7,723 nt of DNA from DATGEP01 sp035310125. GTDB lineage: Bacteria; Chloroflexota; Ktedonobacteria; Ktedonobacterales; JADMIN01. The translations under genes and the position numbers were made by a program. Numbering within the stretch: the first letter of the stretch is position 1; the number at the start of each line of letters is the position of its first letter. Below are positions 5,583 to 7,723 of this stretch, piece after piece. The notes beneath the pieces are model-generated. The model ran no database searches. It was not told the DNA's origin and saw only the letters and a program-made list of their open reading frames with translations. The stretch lies in the NCBI GenBank assembly GCA_035310125.1, contig DATGEP010000182.1:1-7723 (forward strand), written 5' to 3'.

Positions 5583-7723
5583 ATGAGTGAGAAGATGCCT
5601 GATAATGGCGAGGATGATTTTGGGGAGTTGCTGCGTCGCCATCGCGTCGAGGCTCGGTTTACGCAGGAGGAACTGGCCCAGCGCGCAGGTGTAAGCGTGC
5701 GCGGCCTCAGTGATCTCGAACGCGGCACGCACCGGGCCCCACAGCGCGATACGGTGCGCCGGCTGGCTCAGGCGCTCGAGCTCGGAGAGGCTGATACCGC
5801 AGCTCTCCTCGCGGTCGGTCGCGCGCAGCAAAGTCCGCGCCGCGCCACCGCGCCCCGAGCACTCGTTGGCGACGTGCCGGTCGCGCTTACGCGCTTTGTC
5901 GGACGCGAGCAAGAGTTACGGCACATCCGGCAACTGCTCGAGACCACGCGGCTTTTTACAATTACCGGGCCCGGTGGAATTGGGAAGACCAGGCTGGCCA
6001 TGGAAGCCGCCTACACGGTCCGGATCAGCAGCCAAGAAGCGGTGGCGTTTGTCGAGCTTGCTTTCCTCGAGGAGGGACACCTCATGGCGCACAGCGTGGC
6101 AGCCTCGCTCGGTATCGCTGAGAGGCCAGGCGAGGCTCCGTTTGAAACGCTCGTAGCGACGATTGCTGCGCGTCGGGTTCTACTGGTTCTGGATAACTGC
6201 GAGCACCTCATCAGTGCGGCGGCCGACCTGGCGAACCGCTTGCTCCAGACGTGCCCGGGCCTTCGGATCGTGGCCACAAGTCGCGAGCCGCTGGCTATCG
6301 GCGGCGAGACCATCTGGCGCGTTCCCTCAATGGGTCTGCCGGAAGTCGGGCGCAAGTCAACTGTGGAGGACGTGGCTCGGACCGATGCAGCCGTGCTATT
6401 CATCGACCGTGCGCGTGCACTTATACCCGAATTCACACTCACCGACGAAAATGCAGCGCATATTGAACGAGTGTGTCGGCAGCTTGATGGCCTCCCGCTG
6501 GCGCTCGAGTTGGCCGCCGCCTGCCTTCCGGTGCTGTCCCTTCAACAGATTGCCGACCGATTGGATCTTGCACTTCGGTTGTTGGTGCGAGGCAGTCGAG
6601 TTGCTCACCGCCGCCAGCAAACGCTCCGGCTCACTCTGGACTGGAGTTACGCCATGCTGTCGCCGGCGGAGCGACTTCTGTTCGACCGTCTATCCGTGTT
6701 TATCGGTAGCTGGGATCTGAACGAAGCGGAATCGGTCTGTGCTGATCTAGCGGATGCGGCGCTCCCGGCTGGCGCTGAGCGTCTCATGGCCACACATGTG
6801 CTGGACTCGCTCGCCAGGCTCGTCGACAAGTCGCTGGCGCTCGCCGAGCGGCGCACCGATGATGCGCTCCGCTACCGAATGCTGGAGACGGTGCGCCAGT
6901 ACGGACGTGAGCGCCTCGACGAGCGGGGGGAGACCGCGGCAATCCTCGAATGCCATGCGCGGTTCATCTTAGCTCTCGCCGAGCGCCTCGAGCCCGAGCT
7001 CCTGGGCAGCACGGGACGCGCTGCCCTGGATCATCTGGAGCGCGAGCACGACAACACTCGAAGCGCGCTGCGGTACCTGGTGGAACATCACGACGTGGAC
7101 CGGGCGCAGCGCTTGGCTGGCGCGCTGGGCCGCTTCTGGCTGCTGCGCGGGTACTTCTCCGAGGGCGAGGATTGGCTCCACCGCATTCTGGCGTTGCCAA
7201 TGGCGGAGGCGCGGACGGGCGGACGCGCCAGATGTCTCTATGTTCTTGCGAGCCTCCAGCTCAACTGTGGGAACTACAGTGCAGCAGAGTCGCTTGACAG
7301 GGAGGCGCTCTCAATCTGGCGCGAATCGCAGGATCGTCGGAATGAGAGTTGGGCACTGTTCGGATTGGGCCAGCTCGCGCGCTTACGCGGTGAATACCGG
7401 TCGGCGCGTGAGTCGCTCACGCAAGGCGCGCTTGCTGGACGAGCCAGCGGCGAGGCGGTGGCTGAAGTGAACTGCCTGAACGCGTTAGCCGACGTCGCCT
7501 TCGATGAGTCTGACGAAGCGGCCGCACAAGCCGAGGCGGCGCTGGTGCGCTCGGCGATGTCCGGGTGGAGCATCGGCGTGAGCAACGCGCAACGCATCCT
7601 CGGTCAGATACGCGCCGCGCACCGGGATTATCCGGCGGCCCAGACGATGTTCGAGGCAAGTCTGTCGACCTCTCGAGAGTTGCGCTGGGAACGTGGCAGC
7701 TTTCTGACGCTAGCCCGCCTTGG
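5583..7723 (+). CDS. XRE-HTH / NB-ARC-type ATPase / TPR transcriptional regulator (3' cut by window)
   Basis: One uninterrupted frame of 713 codons runs off the right edge. Domains in order: Cro/C1-type HTH at residues ~12-67 (FTQEELAQRAGVSVRGLSDL, then RRLAQALEL); Ala/Arg/Pro linker; STAND/NB-ARC ATPase from VGREQEL (~110) with Walker A GPGGIGKT at 129-136, Walker B LLVLD at 200-204, TSRE at 232-235 and GLPLA at 303-307; winged-helix-like region (LDWSYAMLSPAERLLFDRL, ~360-385); then TPR-like helical repeats from ~500 onward (FSEGEDWLHRILAL, NYSAAESLDREALSIW, EYRSARESLTQG). Such proteins bind DNA through the HTH and are thought to switch state with nucleotide and an unknown signal sensed by the repeats. 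All nucleotide-binding motifs are intact. ATG 5583 has only a weak AGG upstream; ATG at 5595 is an alternative. The gene is divergent from the broken LuxR-type gene. Confidence 0.92.
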   Translation, partial: MSEKMPDNGEDDFGELLRRHRVEARFTQEELAQRAGVSVRGLSDLERGTHRAPQRDTVRRLAQALELGEADTAALLAVGRAQQSPRRATAPRALVGDVPVALTRFVGREQELRHIRQLLETTRLFTITGPGGIGKTRLAMEAAYTVRISSQEAVAFVELAFLEEGHLMAHSVAASLGIAERPGEAPFETLVATIAARRVLLVLDNCEHLISAAADLANRLLQTCPGLRIVATSREPLAIGGETIWRVPSMGLPEVGRKSTVEDVARTDAAVLFIDRARALIPEFTLTDENAAHIERVCRQLDGLPLALELAAACLPVLSLQQIADRLDLALRLLVRGSRVAHRRQQTLRLTLDWSYAMLSPAERLLFDRLSVFIGSWDLNEAESVCADLADAALPAGAERLMATHVLDSLARLVDKSLALAERRTDDALRYRMLETVRQYGRERLDERGETAAILECHARFILALAERLEPELLGSTGRAALDHLEREHDNTRSALRYLVEHHDVDRAQRLAGALGRFWLLRGYFSEGEDWLHRILALPMAEARTGGRARCLYVLASLQLNCGNYSAAESLDREALSIWRESQDRRNESWALFGLGQLARLRGEYRSARESLTQGALAGRASGEAVAEVNCLNALADVAFDESDEAAAQAEAALVRSAMSGWSIGVSNAQRILGQIRAAHRDYPAAQTMFEASLSTSRELRWERGSFLTLARL

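Noticed and set aside
5435..5728. Extension of the broken LuxR-type frame upstream to 5728
   Set aside because: Beyond about 5434 the residues no longer resemble a TPR or ATPase domain, and from 5583 they are antisense to the XRE HTH.
1..7723. CRISPR array, tRNA/rRNA gene, toxin-antitoxin pair, phage defence operon
   Set aside because: No regularly spaced repeats, cloverleaf, small paired genes or defence-type gene sets were seen; the only short tandem repeat is inside the IS right end.

Overview
This is a GC-rich bacterial window, with G/C-rich third codon positions in every convincing reading frame. It mixes metabolic enzymes, ATPase-type transcriptional regulators and mobile-element debris. 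The large HTH + NB-ARC-type ATPase + TPR regulators, the nitroreductase and the acetyl-hydrolase types resemble what is abundant in Chloroflexota (Thermomicrobia-like) and Actinomycetota. That placement is an inference from protein style only; no marker gene is present.

Left edge to 688: the end of an unrecognised reading frame (3-125, +; a 60-codon antisense frame at 21-203 is an equally possible reading), then a small leftward gene for a probable secreted Cys-containing protein (270-569). 689-2045: a complete insertion sequence with a DDE transposase of the IS5/IS1182-like type, imperfect 15-bp terminal inverted repeats, a CTAG flank on both sides, and three 10-bp repeats inside its right end.

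2050-2806 is a gene graveyard. It holds a fragment of the ATPase core of an NB-ARC/LAL-type regulator. That is joined directly, in another frame, to the C-terminal ~80 residues of an ExeA/TniB-like AAA ATPase of the transposition-helper type. On the opposite strand follows what looks like a frameshifted alpha/beta hydrolase remnant. 2808-3515 is an intact nitroreductase-family gene. It converges on an intact HSL-type alpha/beta hydrolase (3725-4726, -), with about 210 bases between them in which I see no gene.

4784-5434 (-) is the broken 3' end of a second ATPase-type regulator: a TPR piece, then a LuxR-type HTH, interrupted by one in-frame TGA. It lies directly upstream of the hydrolase and in the same direction. 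From 5583 to the right edge (and beyond) runs one uninterrupted + strand reading frame encoding an intact XRE-HTH/NB-ARC/TPR regulator. It starts head-to-head with the broken one. So three pieces of the same regulator superfamily lie within 5.7 kb, one intact and two wrecked. The two wrecks cover non-overlapping parts of the family architecture.

I do not see a clear new multi-gene system. The most informative signals are the mosaic junctions, the regulator replacement/decay and the details of the IS ends.
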